Below the pieces are notes generated by a model. The model was not told the origin of the DNA and did no database searches. It saw only the letters and a list, made by a program, of their open reading frames with translations. The translations under genes and the position numbers were made by a program. Positions 1 to 7,446 of a DNA stretch of 14,593 bases are shown piece after piece (the stretch's first letter is position 1; every line of letters starts with the position of its first letter). This stretch comes from an uncultured Clostridia bacterium (GTDB lineage: Bacteria; Bacillota; Clostridia; Oscillospirales; Acutalibacteraceae). Location of the stretch: contig CAJFUH010000124.1 in NCBI GenBank assembly GCA_904420155.1, positions 1 through 14,593 on the forward strand, in the 5' to 3' direction.

Positions 1-390
1 ATACTCTGTTCTTGACGGCGCGAACTTCTTCCGGCACATCAGCTCTTTGGCATAGCGGCGGGCATACGCTTCCTCATTTACCAAACCAATTTCTTCCATC
101 CTCTGGGCCGCTTCCCGGGCAACCTCTTCCCCGGAAGTGCGTTTGAGCTTTTCCACCAATTCCTTCTTAGTGTGATCCCGGTGGGTCAAAAGGTACAACG
201 CCTTTTCCTTGGCCCGGTAACGCTCCGAGTTTTGGATCAGCTCCTGCAACTGCTCGTCGCTGATAGACATGCCAATCTGATAAGAGCACTGGGCCCATAC
301 CTGCTCATCGATCTTGACGGCAAATTCCCCGTCTAAAAACAGAGCCCTCCATCTTTTGCGGCGGGGTTCCACGGCGGTAATCTGATACAT
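1..390 (-). CDS. recX: RecX, recombination regulator (partial, C-terminus outside window)
   Basis: The reading frame begins at an ATG (388-390) that overlaps the recA stop codon by one base (TGATG) and stays open to the window edge, giving 130 codons. The product starts MYQITAVEPRRKRWRALF and continues with a helical, charged region containing YLLTHRDHTKKELVEKL and LVNEEAYARRYAKEL, which match the three-helix repeat layout of RecX (RecX/OraA family). RecX proteins bind RecA filaments and modulate, usually inhibit, RecA strand exchange and coprotease activity. The tight overlap with recA implies translational coupling and co-transcription from the recA promoter. The 3' end lies beyond position 1, so length and integrity of the C-terminus cannot be judged. 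Confidence 0.9.
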   Translation of the reverse strand, partial: MYQITAVEPRRKRWRALFLDGEFAVKIDEQVWAQCSYQIGMSISDEQLQELIQNSERYRAKEKALYLLTHRDHTKKELVEKLKRTSGEEVAREAAQRMEEIGLVNEEAYARRYAKELMCRKKFAPSRTEY

Positions 391-1505
391 CAGTCATCCA
401 CCGTGATATCAATGCTGGCCTTGGCCCCGCCCCGGGGCGCGGCCGGCGCCGGTTCCTTCTTGACTTCTACTTCCACCGGCTTTGCCGCCGCCATGGGGGC
501 CGCGGAAGTTTTAGCATACAGTTTGCCTACATTCTCTTTGACTTTGGCTTCTATCTCCGAAGATACTTCCGGATGGGTGCGGAAATATTCCTTCACATTG
601 TCGCGGCCCTGGCCCAGGCGGTTTCCGCCGTACGAGAACCACGCCCCGCTCTTCTGTACCACATCCAGCTTAACCGCCAGATCCAAGAGTTCTCCCTCCC
701 GGGAGATCCCCTGCCCATACATCACGTCAAATTCCGCTTCCCGAAACGGCGGGGCAATCTTGTTTTTAACCACCTTGGCCCGGGTCCTGGAACCGATCAT
801 TTCCCCATTGCTCTTGAGGGTCTCGGTCCGGCGGATATCGATCCGCACGGAAGAATAGAACTTCAAAGCGCGCCCGCCGGGGGTAACTTCCGGATTGCCA
901 TAGACCACGCCCACTTTTTCACGCAGCTGGTTGATAAAAATTGCCACGCAGTTGGATTTGGAAATCGCGCCGGCCAGCTTCCGCAGGGCCTGGGACATCA
1001 GACGGGCCTGCAAACCCACATGGCTGTCCCCCATCTCCCCTTCTATTTCCGCCCGGGGTACCAGTGCGGCCACTGAATCCACCACAATGACGTCAATCGC
1101 GCCGGAACGCACCAGCGCTTCCGTAATCTCCAGCGCCTGTTCCCCGGTATCCGGCTGAGATACCAGAAGGGAATCCACATCCACTCCCAAAGCGCGGGCA
1201 TACACCGGATCCAGCGCATGTTCCACGTCGATAAAGGCGGCGTATCCCCCGTTTTTCTGGCCTTCTGCAATACAATGCAGCGCCAATGTCGTTTTACCGG
1301 AAGATTCCGGCCCATAAATTTCCACGATACGCCCTCTGGGCAATCCGCCGATCCCCAATGCCAAATCCAACGACAAACTTCCAGTGGATATGGCATCCAC
1401 ATGCATCGCCTCATTTTGCCCCAGACGCATCACGGCGCCTTTACCGAACTGTTTTTCTATCTGCCCCAGCGCGGTTTCCAGCGCTTTGCTTTTATCCACT
1501 GCCAT
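390..1505 (-). CDS. recA: RecA recombinase
   Basis: A full-length 371-residue RecA, the ATP-dependent recombinase that forms filaments on single-stranded DNA, carries out strand exchange and triggers LexA self-cleavage. Visible hallmarks are the Walker A motif GPESSGKT (residues 65-72), the catalytic glutamate in FIDVEHALDP (E95), the Walker B strand VIVVDS (about 139-144), the GLQARLMSQALRKL segment and the FINQLREKVGV stretch leading into loop L2. The C-terminal tail from about residue 335 is Ala/Pro/Lys-rich and ends in the acidic VDD, as in other RecAs. The ATG at 1503-1505 is preceded by GGAGGAAG (1513-1520) with a 7-nt spacer. A good sigma-A-type promoter lies upstream, and recX follows with a 1-nt overlap. 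Nothing in the protein looks unusual. Confidence 0.99.
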   Translation of the reverse strand: MAVDKSKALETALGQIEKQFGKGAVMRLGQNEAMHVDAISTGSLSLDLALGIGGLPRGRIVEIYGPESSGKTTLALHCIAEGQKNGGYAAFIDVEHALDPVYARALGVDVDSLLVSQPDTGEQALEITEALVRSGAIDVIVVDSVAALVPRAEIEGEMGDSHVGLQARLMSQALRKLAGAISKSNCVAIFINQLREKVGVVYGNPEVTPGGRALKFYSSVRIDIRRTETLKSNGEMIGSRTRAKVVKNKIAPPFREAEFDVMYGQGISREGELLDLAVKLDVVQKSGAWFSYGGNRLGQGRDNVKEYFRTHPEVSSEIEAKVKENVGKLYAKTSAAPMAAAKPVEVEVKKEPAPAAPRGGAKASIDITVDD

Positions 1506-1557
1506 AAGATCGCTTCCTCCGATTCTAGTTCATTTCATACAAAATCAGTATTTTATT

Positions 1558-1586
1558 ATTATACCGTATCCCCTGGGGAAAATCAA
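1558..1586 (-). promoter_or_regulatory. Sigma-A-type promoter for recA-recX with palindromic spacer
   Basis: Read on the minus strand, TTGATT (1581-1586) and a perfect TATAAT (1558-1563) are separated by exactly 17 bp, and the predicted start lies about 45 nt upstream of the recA ATG. The spacer contains an 11-nt odd palindrome, TCCCC-A-GGGGA on the minus strand (1569-1579), which could be an operator. The promoter call rests on consensus match and position. Regulation by the palindrome is a guess. Confidence 0.75.
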
Positions 1587-1605
1587 TGCAAACAAGGGAG
1601 AAAAT

Positions 1606-1619
1606 AAAACTTTTGTTCT
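1606..1619 (-). promoter_or_regulatory. Degenerate LexA/DinR-like box upstream of recA
   Basis: The minus strand reads AGAACAAAAGTTTT, which resembles the Gram-positive SOS operator CGAAC-N4-GTTCG-type consensus: GAAC-N4-GTT is intact but both outer bases and one inner base deviate. It sits about 20 nt upstream of the recA -35 element. recA is SOS-controlled in most Firmicutes, so an operator is expected near here, but the match is imperfect and the stretch is AT-rich. Confidence 0.3.
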
Positions 1620-1657
1620 GTAACGCCATACCCTTTTGGCGGCTTTTTCCATCAACG

Positions 1658-1695
1658 AAAAAACCAGCCAAAGTGAAGAACCCCATTCTCCCTTT
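1658..1695 (-). terminator. Weak candidate terminator after prmC
   Basis: On the minus strand, arm AAAGGGAGAA (1686-1695) can pair with TTCTTC-A-CTTT (1670-1680) around a 5-nt loop TGGGG, with one bulged A and one G-U pair. A run of six T follows at 1658-1663, but six bases (GGCTGG) separate stem and T run, so the fit to a Rho-independent terminator is only moderate. It lies 13 nt past the prmC stop codon, which is the expected place, since recA has its own promoter further on. Confidence 0.35.
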
Positions 1696-1708
1696 GTATA
1701 TTCCTTTG

Positions 1709-2563
1709 TTATCCAGGATATAGGCCGCTCACTGTTCTAGGGATTCCCGCCAGGTCAGGAATGATACGAACCCCCTGAAAACCCGCCTGATGGAACAGCT
1801 CCGATACCGCCTCTGCCTGATGAATCCCTATCTCTACCGCCATCACCCCGCCTGGTTTCAGCTTTATGCTCCACCGGCGGGTAAGCGCCCGATAGAAATC
1901 CAGCCCATCCATTCCTCCATCCAACGCCATACGGGGTTCCCGCTGTACTTCCCTTTGCAGTCCTGTCAAGTCCCCGCTGGGGATATAGGGTGGATTGGAA
2001 GCCACCGCGTCCAGGGTATGATTGGAAACCAAGGAAAAATCCCGCAGGATATCCCCCCGGATCGGGATAACTCTGCCTTCCATCTGATTCCGACGGATAT
2101 TCTCAACCAAATATCCATAAGCTTGATCGGACAATTCCACCGCCGTCACCTGCGCGCCGGGTAAAAGGGAACACAGGCCGATCCCCACCGCCCCGCTGCC
2201 TGCACATAGATCCAAAACCACCGGCCTTTTGATACCAGAAAGCCGGCGGGCGCATTCCCGGACCACCACTTCCGTGTCTTCCCGAGGGATCAACACCCCT
2301 TCTCCCACAGAAAAGGGAAGGCCCATAAACTCCCATTCCGCCAGCAGATACTGCAACGGCCTGCCTTCTCCCCGCTGCCGGATTAAGTCCCGATAGCGGG
2401 CAAGCTCAGTTGCAGGGGCTTCCTGGGCCCCATGGATTGCCAGCCCCTGGCGATCCATAAAAAAGCAATGGGAAAATAACTGTAACGCGTCAAAGGCGGG
2501 GCTGTCAGTCCCCGCCTCCTGCAAATATTTCTTTCCATCTAAATAAGCTTGCTGATAGGTCAT
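1709..2563 (-). CDS. prmC: Release factor glutamine N5-methyltransferase PrmC/HemK
   Basis: A 284-residue class I SAM-dependent methyltransferase that methylates the glutamine of the GGQ motif in peptide-chain release factors RF1 and RF2. The N-terminal helical release-factor-binding region includes RQRGEGRPLQYLL (about 62-74) and LIPREDTE (91-98), both typical of PrmC. The SAM-binding glycine motif is DLCAGSGAVGIGL (118-130) and the catalytic NPPY motif is at 190-193. The ATG overlaps the yqhQ stop as ATGA (4-nt overlap), with a purine-rich GGGGAGGA about 12 nt upstream, so it is probably translationally coupled to yqhQ. The DUF1385-prmC order recurs in Firmicutes, often followed by prfA. 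Here prfA is absent and recA follows instead. Confidence 0.95.
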   Translation of the reverse strand: MTYQQAYLDGKKYLQEAGTDSPAFDALQLFSHCFFMDRQGLAIHGAQEAPATELARYRDLIRQRGEGRPLQYLLAEWEFMGLPFSVGEGVLIPREDTEVVVRECARRLSGIKRPVVLDLCAGSGAVGIGLCSLLPGAQVTAVELSDQAYGYLVENIRRNQMEGRVIPIRGDILRDFSLVSNHTLDAVASNPPYIPSGDLTGLQREVQREPRMALDGGMDGLDFYRALTRRWSIKLKPGGVMAVEIGIHQAEAVSELFHQAGFQGVRIIPDLAGIPRTVSGLYPG

Positions 2564-3516
2564 CGGACAATCTTATCCTCCCCGTTTTCTGGGATGACCG
2601 CTTTTAGCGCTTCGATAGCCACTTCAATCATGCCGTCCTCCGGCTCCTTGGTGGTAATGCGCTGCATCCACAAGCCCGGGGCGGCAATCGCCCGGGTCAC
2701 AATATTGTCATACTTTCCGCACAGTTTAATCAGTTCAAACCCCACGGCCACAGCAATAGGCAGGCAAAGGATTTTTACCGCCGTGCGCAGGAAAGGATTG
2801 GTAAAGGGGATAAAAAAGCCGATGATGATACCCACTAAGAGCATTAAGATCATAAAACTGGTCCCACAGCGGGGGTGGAAGCGGCTGTGCTTGCGGACAT
2901 TCTCCACCGTGAGCTCTTCTTCATTTTCGTAACAGAAGATGGTTTTATGCTCCGCGCCGTGATACTCAAAGACCCGCCGCATATCCTTCATCTGGGAACA
3001 CAGCACAATATAAGCCAAAAAGATACCGATACGCATGATTCCCTCGATAATGGCCCGCAGCCACCCGCTTCCCACCGCGGGGAGAGGGATCGAGAGGAGG
3101 TTGCAAATCCAGGTGGGCAGCACAAAGAAAAGCAGAATGGCTACCGCTACGCCCACCACGGTGGCCAGCACCATGAGCGCGCTCATAAACTTATCGCCGA
3201 ATACCCGGTCCACCCATTGTTCAAATTTACCCGGCTCCCCTTCTTCTTCCTCCATGCCGGCTTTTTCCGCGGAATACATCAGCGCTTTGTAACCGATACT
3301 CATGGAATCGATAAGTCCCGCCACTCCCCTTAAAAGGGGCAGCCGGAAAATCTTATATTTTTCCCGTATGTAATGGGCGTCCATATATTCGTTGCTGATA
3401 CTACCGTCAGGCAGGCGGACCGCCACCGAAGTTTTGCGGGGCCCTCTCATCATAATGCCCTCAATCAGCGCCTGGCCCCCAATTGAGGTGATCGTCTTGG
3501 TTTCTTCTCTCGCCAT
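2560..3516 (-). CDS. yqhQ: DUF1385 membrane protein, YqhQ family
   Basis: A 318-residue membrane protein of the DUF1385/YqhQ family, whose biochemical role is not firmly established. Recognisable family blocks are SIGGQALIEGIMMRGP (about 11-26), EYHGAEHKTIFCYE (184-197) and the RFHPRCGTSF block (212-221). The conserved His, Glu and Cys residues have led to annotation as a predicted metal-dependent enzyme, but that is not proven. Hydrophobic segments lie near 110-134, 160-174, 220-237 and 247-264. An acidic stretch (EEEEGEPG, 89-96) precedes the first clear membrane segment. The ATG is preceded by AGGAAGG (9-nt spacing); an AAGGAG directly adjacent to the ATG is too close to serve. It is probably co-transcribed with prmC, and possibly with the two-component genes 87 nt upstream. 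Confidence 0.88.
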   Translation of the reverse strand: MAREETKTITSIGGQALIEGIMMRGPRKTSVAVRLPDGSISNEYMDAHYIREKYKIFRLPLLRGVAGLIDSMSIGYKALMYSAEKAGMEEEEGEPGKFEQWVDRVFGDKFMSALMVLATVVGVAVAILLFFVLPTWICNLLSIPLPAVGSGWLRAIIEGIMRIGIFLAYIVLCSQMKDMRRVFEYHGAEHKTIFCYENEEELTVENVRKHSRFHPRCGTSFMILMLLVGIIIGFFIPFTNPFLRTAVKILCLPIAVAVGFELIKLCGKYDNIVTRAIAAPGLWMQRITTKEPEDGMIEVAIEALKAVIPENGEDKIVR

Positions 3517-3532
3517 TCTCCTTATCCTTCCT

Positions 3533-3563
3533 GGGCGCTCCTTCCAAGCAAGCCTGGACGCCC
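3533..3563 (-). other. Small stem-loop in the kinase-yqhQ gap
   Basis: In the 87-nt gap before yqhQ, GGGCG (3559-3563) can pair with CGCCC (3533-3537) on the minus strand, enclosing a second 5-bp stem CCAGG/CTTGG with loop CTTG. There is no following T run, so this is not an intrinsic terminator. It lies just upstream of the yqhQ ribosome binding site and could affect yqhQ translation or transcript processing. No promoter with good consensus was seen in this gap. Confidence 0.3.
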
Positions 3564-3603
3564 CATGTTTTACATTTTTTAACGTTGGAAAGCCTTCCTG
3601 GTA

Positions 3604-5064
3604 TCACACTTTTCCAGCTTGCCCTTCAGACCTGTCCTCCGATTCCTCTGTCTCTCTGGAAACATCAATGGTAGGAATGGAAATCGTGACCGTCGTGCCC
3701 ACACCCTCTTCACTTTGGATGTCCAAAGCGCCGGAATGCAGCTTCATAATTTCGTCCGCCACCGCCAGACCGATCCCAGAACCCCGTTGTGTCTGATTGG
3801 CCTTATAGAATTTATCCTTAATCCGGGGCAGATGAACCGCCGGAATGCCGCAGCCATTGTCGCTGATAATGACATGGATCCATCCTGGTTCTTCCTTTAG
3901 GGAAATGCTCACCGCCCCGCCTTCCGGCGTATACTTTAAGGCGTTGTCAATGATATTGACAAACACCTGTCGCAAACGGTTTTTATCCCCCAGCACGGGC
4001 GACACCATCTGGGGCTCTTCATACAGCAGATGCTTGTGTTCAGAGATGGCCCTCTCCCGGTACATATACACCGCCTCGTCCAGTTCTGCCAGCAGGTCTA
4101 TTTTATCCATCATCAGAACCATGCGCCCGTTCTGCATACGGGAGAAATCCAGCAGTTCTTCCACAATGCCCGATAGGCGCTCGCTTTCCCGTACAATGAC
4201 GCGCATCCCTTTTTCCATGGTCTTCTCGTCCCTCTGGCCGCTCATCTGCATGGTCTCCGCCCATCCTTTGATCGCGGTGAGAGGCGTGCGCAGTTCATGG
4301 GATACCGACGAGATAAAATCGTTTTTCAGCTTTTCCGCCGCCCCCAGCTCGCCGGCCATATAATTAATGGTATCGCACAGCTCGCCAATTTCATCGTCAT
4401 AGGTTTTATCAATCCGGGCGTTAAAATCCCCTTGGGCAATCCGTTTGGCTGTATCCCCAATCTCCCGCACAGGGTTAACAATCGATTTGATAAAATAAGA
4501 AGAGGAAATCACCACAAAAAAGATCACCAGGATGCCCACCAGGATCAACATGGATATCGAAAGGAAAATCTTGCGGTCCACCGCTTCCAGGGATACCACA
4601 AAACGCACCCCGCCTACACAGGTATTGGCAGAATTGTACATCACCCGGGTGACCGCCATGACATTCTCCCCGGAGGAAAGCTTGCCGATCCAGGAACCAT
4701 ATCCATCCTCCGAGGCCATGGCCTGGTCATAATCTGGCATGGGCTGCCCTTCATCCGGCGGGAATCCTGTGGAAGTAACCTCCACTTCCCCTTGGTCGTT
4801 AATGAGCATAAGCTCCATGCGTTCTTTTTCCTGAAAATTTTCTACATAGCTGCGCCCGGCCGCAATAAATCTCGCAGGGCTTTCCTTTGCGGTGACAAAC
4901 AGCCCGTTTAAGCTGCTCTCGCTGCCATTGATGGTCTGTTGAACCCCGGAATAATAGAAACTGCGCACCGCAAAAGAAATGCTGAATACCACCACAATCA
5001 AAAGAACCAATATTAACCCTAAACTATTGAGCAGCCAGCGTTTTGTGATCCCTTTTATCGCCAT
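3604..5064 (-). CDS. Two-component sensor histidine kinase (HAMP-HisKA-HATPase)
   Basis: A membrane sensor kinase, 486 residues from the ATG at 5062-5064. Order: transmembrane segment about 10-33, extracytoplasmic sensor region about 34-164 with no recognised fold, second transmembrane segment about 165-189, HAMP linker (IVNPVREIGDTAKRIAQGDF), dimerisation/phosphoacceptor motif SSVSHELRTPLTAIKGW with the phosphorylated histidine at about 256, then the ATPase domain with N box VNIIDNALKYTPEGG, G1 DNGCGIP, F box KFYKA and G2 GSGIGLAVA. The acidic C-terminal tail (about 468-486) is uncommon. A TTG three codons upstream (5073) is possible, but AGAGAGG lies only 1 nt from the TTG and 10 nt from the ATG, so I prefer the ATG. 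It pairs with the response regulator 57 nt upstream. The stimulus is unknown; the lipoprotein at the head of the operon is a candidate accessory sensor. Confidence 0.95.
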   Translation of the reverse strand: MAIKGITKRWLLNSLGLILVLLIVVVFSISFAVRSFYYSGVQQTINGSESSLNGLFVTAKESPARFIAAGRSYVENFQEKERMELMLINDQGEVEVTSTGFPPDEGQPMPDYDQAMASEDGYGSWIGKLSSGENVMAVTRVMYNSANTCVGGVRFVVSLEAVDRKIFLSISMLILVGILVIFFVVISSSYFIKSIVNPVREIGDTAKRIAQGDFNARIDKTYDDEIGELCDTINYMAGELGAAEKLKNDFISSVSHELRTPLTAIKGWAETMQMSGQRDEKTMEKGMRVIVRESERLSGIVEELLDFSRMQNGRMVLMMDKIDLLAELDEAVYMYRERAISEHKHLLYEEPQMVSPVLGDKNRLRQVFVNIIDNALKYTPEGGAVSISLKEEPGWIHVIISDNGCGIPAVHLPRIKDKFYKANQTQRGSGIGLAVADEIMKLHSGALDIQSEEGVGTTVTISIPTIDVSRETEESEDRSEGQAGKV

Positions 5065-5121
5065 GTCTTCCAATCCTCTCTCTTGCTTATCGCGGCCTCT
5101 CTATCGCCCGCTTTCCCGATT

Positions 5122-5823
5122 TTATGCCTCCCATTTATAGCCCAACCCCCACACCGTCACAATGTGTTTGGGATTGGAGGGTTCGTCCTCGATTTTCATC
5201 CGCAGCCGCCGGATATTGACGTCCACAATTTTTTCCTCTCCAAAATACGCTTCTCCCCAAACATGGTTGAGGATATCGGTTCGGTCCAAAGCGGCCCCCG
5301 GGTTGCTGAAAAAATATTCCATGATCTGAAATTCCACCTGGGTGAGATCAATCATCTTTCCTTTTTTTTGCAGGGTACGGTTGCGCAGGTTCAGCGCAAA
5401 TTCTCCCGAGCGGATCTCCTCCTGAAAATTGTTCTCCGCCCGTACTTCCGCCAAGGCTACCCGGCGGTACAGGGCGTCCACCCGCGCTACCAGCTCCGAC
5501 GGGCTGAAGGGTTTTGTGACATAATCATCCGCCCCCAGCATGAGGCCGCTCACCTTATCCATTTCCTGGGTACGGGCCGTCAACATAATAATCCCGATAT
5601 TTCCGCTTTTTTGGCGCAGCTCCCGGCATACGGTAAAACCATCAATACCCGGCATCATGATATCCAAGATGGCCACGTCAAAATTCCCGTTTTCCTGCTC
5701 ATATTTCTGTAGAGCCGCTTCTCCGCAATTCGCTTCCACCACTTCGTATCCTGCACGCTTTAAATTGATGACTACAAACTCTCGAATGGCGTCTTCGTCC
5801 TCCACGACTAAAATCCGTTTCAA
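5122..5823 (-). CDS. OmpR/PhoB-family response regulator
   Basis: A 233-residue DNA-binding response regulator. The receiver domain (1-118) has the acidic pair E8/D9, phospho-acceptor D54 (AILDIMMPG), T82 and K104 (TKPFSP). The C-terminal winged-helix domain (about 135-233) includes LTQVEFQIMEYFFSNPG, the recognition-helix region VDVNIRRLRMKIE and the terminal hairpin VWGLGYKWE, typical of the PhoB/ResD/PhoP group. The start is a TTG (5821-5823), chosen because MKRILVVEDE is the canonical beginning and AAGGAGG (5831-5837) lies 7 nt upstream. That ribosome binding site lies directly after the lipoprotein stop codon, 15 nt before this gene, so the two genes are in one transcript. The cognate kinase follows downstream. 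The target regulon cannot be read from the window. Confidence 0.96.
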   Translation of the reverse strand: MKRILVVEDEDAIREFVVINLKRAGYEVVEANCGEAALQKYEQENGNFDVAILDIMMPGIDGFTVCRELRQKSGNIGIIMLTARTQEMDKVSGLMLGADDYVTKPFSPSELVARVDALYRRVALAEVRAENNFQEEIRSGEFALNLRNRTLQKKGKMIDLTQVEFQIMEYFFSNPGAALDRTDILNHVWGEAYFGEEKIVDVNIRRLRMKIEDEPSNPKHIVTVWGLGYKWEA

Positions 5824-5838
5824 TAGGACCCCTCCTTG

Positions 5839-7194
5839 TTAGATATTGGAAACCAATTTAAAGTTCTTTTGAACCTCTTCATAAGTCAACGAGTACACGC
5901 TGTCCGTACCGGGAATCTGCACGGCATATACCCGCCCGTTCTGTTTCCGCAATACAGCGAATCCTTCCGTATTATTCCCCTCTTCCCATTCGGAATCGGA
6001 AAATACTTGGATCTTCAATATGGCAACCCCTTGGGCTCCAATTCCATCCTGGTCCACCACCCACTCGTAAAAGGTGAGCGTCTTGGTCTCCGTCTCAATC
6101 CTGGCGGTCACATTGCCTTCCCATCCTTCAGGGAGCTGGAATCCATAACCGTCCGAGAAGTTCGTGACCATATTATAAACAAATTCCCACGTGCCTTTCT
6201 CCACATTAAACCAATTCCATTGGGTCAGATAGCAAGGCTCCGCTCCATCGGTCTTTTCCGTCTCTCCCGGCATCTGGCTCACAAAGGGGATCTCTATCAC
6301 GCCGTTGCCGTCGATATCGCTGCTCACAGTGGAATTGACCCGTTCCGTGGGATTCTTCTCTTCTTTAGAGGACAGAGGTGCCACCATGCTTCCCCTCCCT
6401 TTATCCCAATAGACAATCTCTGTTTCCATCATACCGTCTTCTTTATAGCCGTCTATCACCACGCCCATTGCTCCAGGGGAAATATTCCCTACCGACATGG
6501 CTTCATACCTGGACACAGCGGGATCCAATTCCACCCGGCTGACATTGTTCATCTGCCCAGTCTCTTTATCCATCTTGAGTAATTTGGCGTCCGCCACCAC
6601 ATCTTCCGCAGCGTTGTTTAAGGTAGATATGAAAATTTCATCTTGGCCGTCCTGACCAAAATCCGCGAGCGCGATAGAAGAATAGCCATAGTCCACTTCT
6701 ACCGAAACAATTTTTCCATCCTGGTATTGATAAATAGAAAGGGCGTTGAGATTATTATAGGAATTGCTCCACCCTACAATGATCTCCTGAATGCCATCCC
6801 CATCCAGATCTCCAAAGCAAATCTGATCCACCGTGGACCCTAACCCCACGAAGTCTCCCCAGTTGAGCCATTTCCCGTCTCTGGAACCGATAACCATCAT
6901 ATGGGTAGAAGTATCCTTCCCGTTATTGGAAGCGTAAAACGCAACCGCTTCTTCCTCCCCATCCCCCGTAATATCGTACATGACCACGGCGGAACGGTAT
7001 TCGCCCCTTTGGGGATATTTCAGCGTCAGATCGGATCCGCCCACTTCTTCCAATACTTGTTGGATATTGGCCTCGTCCCCGGTGGCTTTGGGAGGGCGCA
7101 TCAGGCTCAGCGTATCAAATCCCCCAAATTGGCAGCCGGACAAGCACACCATGCATGCCGCCAATAGGATTGAAATCATCCATCCCTTTTTCAT
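5839..7194 (-). CDS. Lipoprotein with FG-GAP/VCBS-like DxxGDGxxE motifs
   Basis: A 451-residue exported lipoprotein of unknown function. The N-terminus MKKGWMISILLAACMVCLSGC has a basic start, hydrophobic core and lipobox LSGC with the lipidated cysteine at 21. The mature part contains four short acidic motifs resembling FG-GAP/VCBS or calcium-loop repeats: DITGDGEEE (74-82), DLDGDGIQE (129-137), DFGQDGQDE (178-186) and DIDGNGVIE (293-301), each in a strand-rich context, suggesting a partial beta-propeller that may bind Ca2+. The C-terminal 120 residues show no motif I know. The ATG has a GAGGGG site about 7 nt upstream. It is first in an operon with a response regulator and kinase, so an extracytoplasmic role as ligand-binding partner of the kinase or as a regulon output is plausible but inferred. 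Confidence 0.8.
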   Translation of the reverse strand: MKKGWMISILLAACMVCLSGCQFGGFDTLSLMRPPKATGDEANIQQVLEEVGGSDLTLKYPQRGEYRSAVVMYDITGDGEEEAVAFYASNNGKDTSTHMMVIGSRDGKWLNWGDFVGLGSTVDQICFGDLDGDGIQEIIVGWSNSYNNLNALSIYQYQDGKIVSVEVDYGYSSIALADFGQDGQDEIFISTLNNAAEDVVADAKLLKMDKETGQMNNVSRVELDPAVSRYEAMSVGNISPGAMGVVIDGYKEDGMMETEIVYWDKGRGSMVAPLSSKEEKNPTERVNSTVSSDIDGNGVIEIPFVSQMPGETEKTDGAEPCYLTQWNWFNVEKGTWEFVYNMVTNFSDGYGFQLPEGWEGNVTARIETETKTLTFYEWVVDQDGIGAQGVAILKIQVFSDSEWEEGNNTEGFAVLRKQNGRVYAVQIPGTDSVYSLTYEEVQKNFKLVSNI

Positions 7195-7257
7195 ACGCTT
7201 CCCCTCTTTCGTCTCGTTTGGGAATTTTGAATCGTTCTGTCAAAATAATGATTCTTT

Positions 7258-7266
7258 ATTATACCA
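7258..7266 (-). promoter_or_regulatory. Extended -10 promoter for the lipoprotein/two-component operon
   Basis: The minus strand reads TGGTATAAT, a perfect -10 (7258-7263) with the extended TGn element (7264-7266). The predicted start is about 55-60 nt upstream of the lipoprotein ATG. There is no good -35 at 17 bp (TGTTAT), which is usual for extended -10 promoters. Confidence 0.6.
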
Positions 7267-7310
7267 TCAAATTCCAAAAAATAACAGTCTCAATTCGATT
7301 ACAAATCTCC

Positions 7311-7402
7311 GATTGCTATGGCGGGCCGGCCATTGGACCGCTCCACGACCAGAAGGCCCCAAAGCACCCATAAGGGTTTGACAAAGATAATCCATAGCAA
7401 TC
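7311..7402 (-). ncRNA. Candidate structured RNA (three-way junction) upstream of lipoprotein operon
   Basis: A perfect 11-bp inverted repeat, GATTGCTATGG (7392-7402 on the minus strand) with CCATAGCAATC (7311-7321), encloses 70 nt that hold two more hairpins. P2 is ACCC-TTAT-GGGT (7366-7377). P3 runs from GGGCC (7355-7359) paired with GGCCC (7323-7327), across a 4-nt TTCT bulge, to GGTC/GGCC and TGGA/TCCA capped by GCGG (7338-7341). A U-G pair in P3 exists only on the minus strand, which favours that strand and matches local transcription. I do not recognise a known riboswitch or RNA family. It could be an orphan leader RNA, a small RNA, or a short palindromic mobile element. No clear terminator follows it. 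The fold was worked out by eye only. Confidence 0.4.
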
Positions 7403-7446
7403 CTTTTAGGAAAATCCTATAACCAATATATCCGTTTCCTTTTTTT

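Noticed and set aside
390..1076. Several plus-strand open frames antisense to recA
   Set aside because: They are shadows of recA codon usage, without ribosome binding sites or recognisable products. The same holds for antisense frames across prmC, yqhQ, the kinase, gatA, gatB and the M23 gene.
1624..1648. Plus-strand CGCCA/TGGCG hairpin followed by five T
   Set aside because: It has terminator form only on the plus strand, where no gene lies upstream. It is antisense to the recA upstream region and the stem is just 5 bp.
7376..7423. Plus-strand TTGACA (7378-7383) followed by TATAAC
   Set aside because: The spacing to the -10-like TATAAC is over 30 bp and no plus-strand gene follows, so it does not make a promoter.
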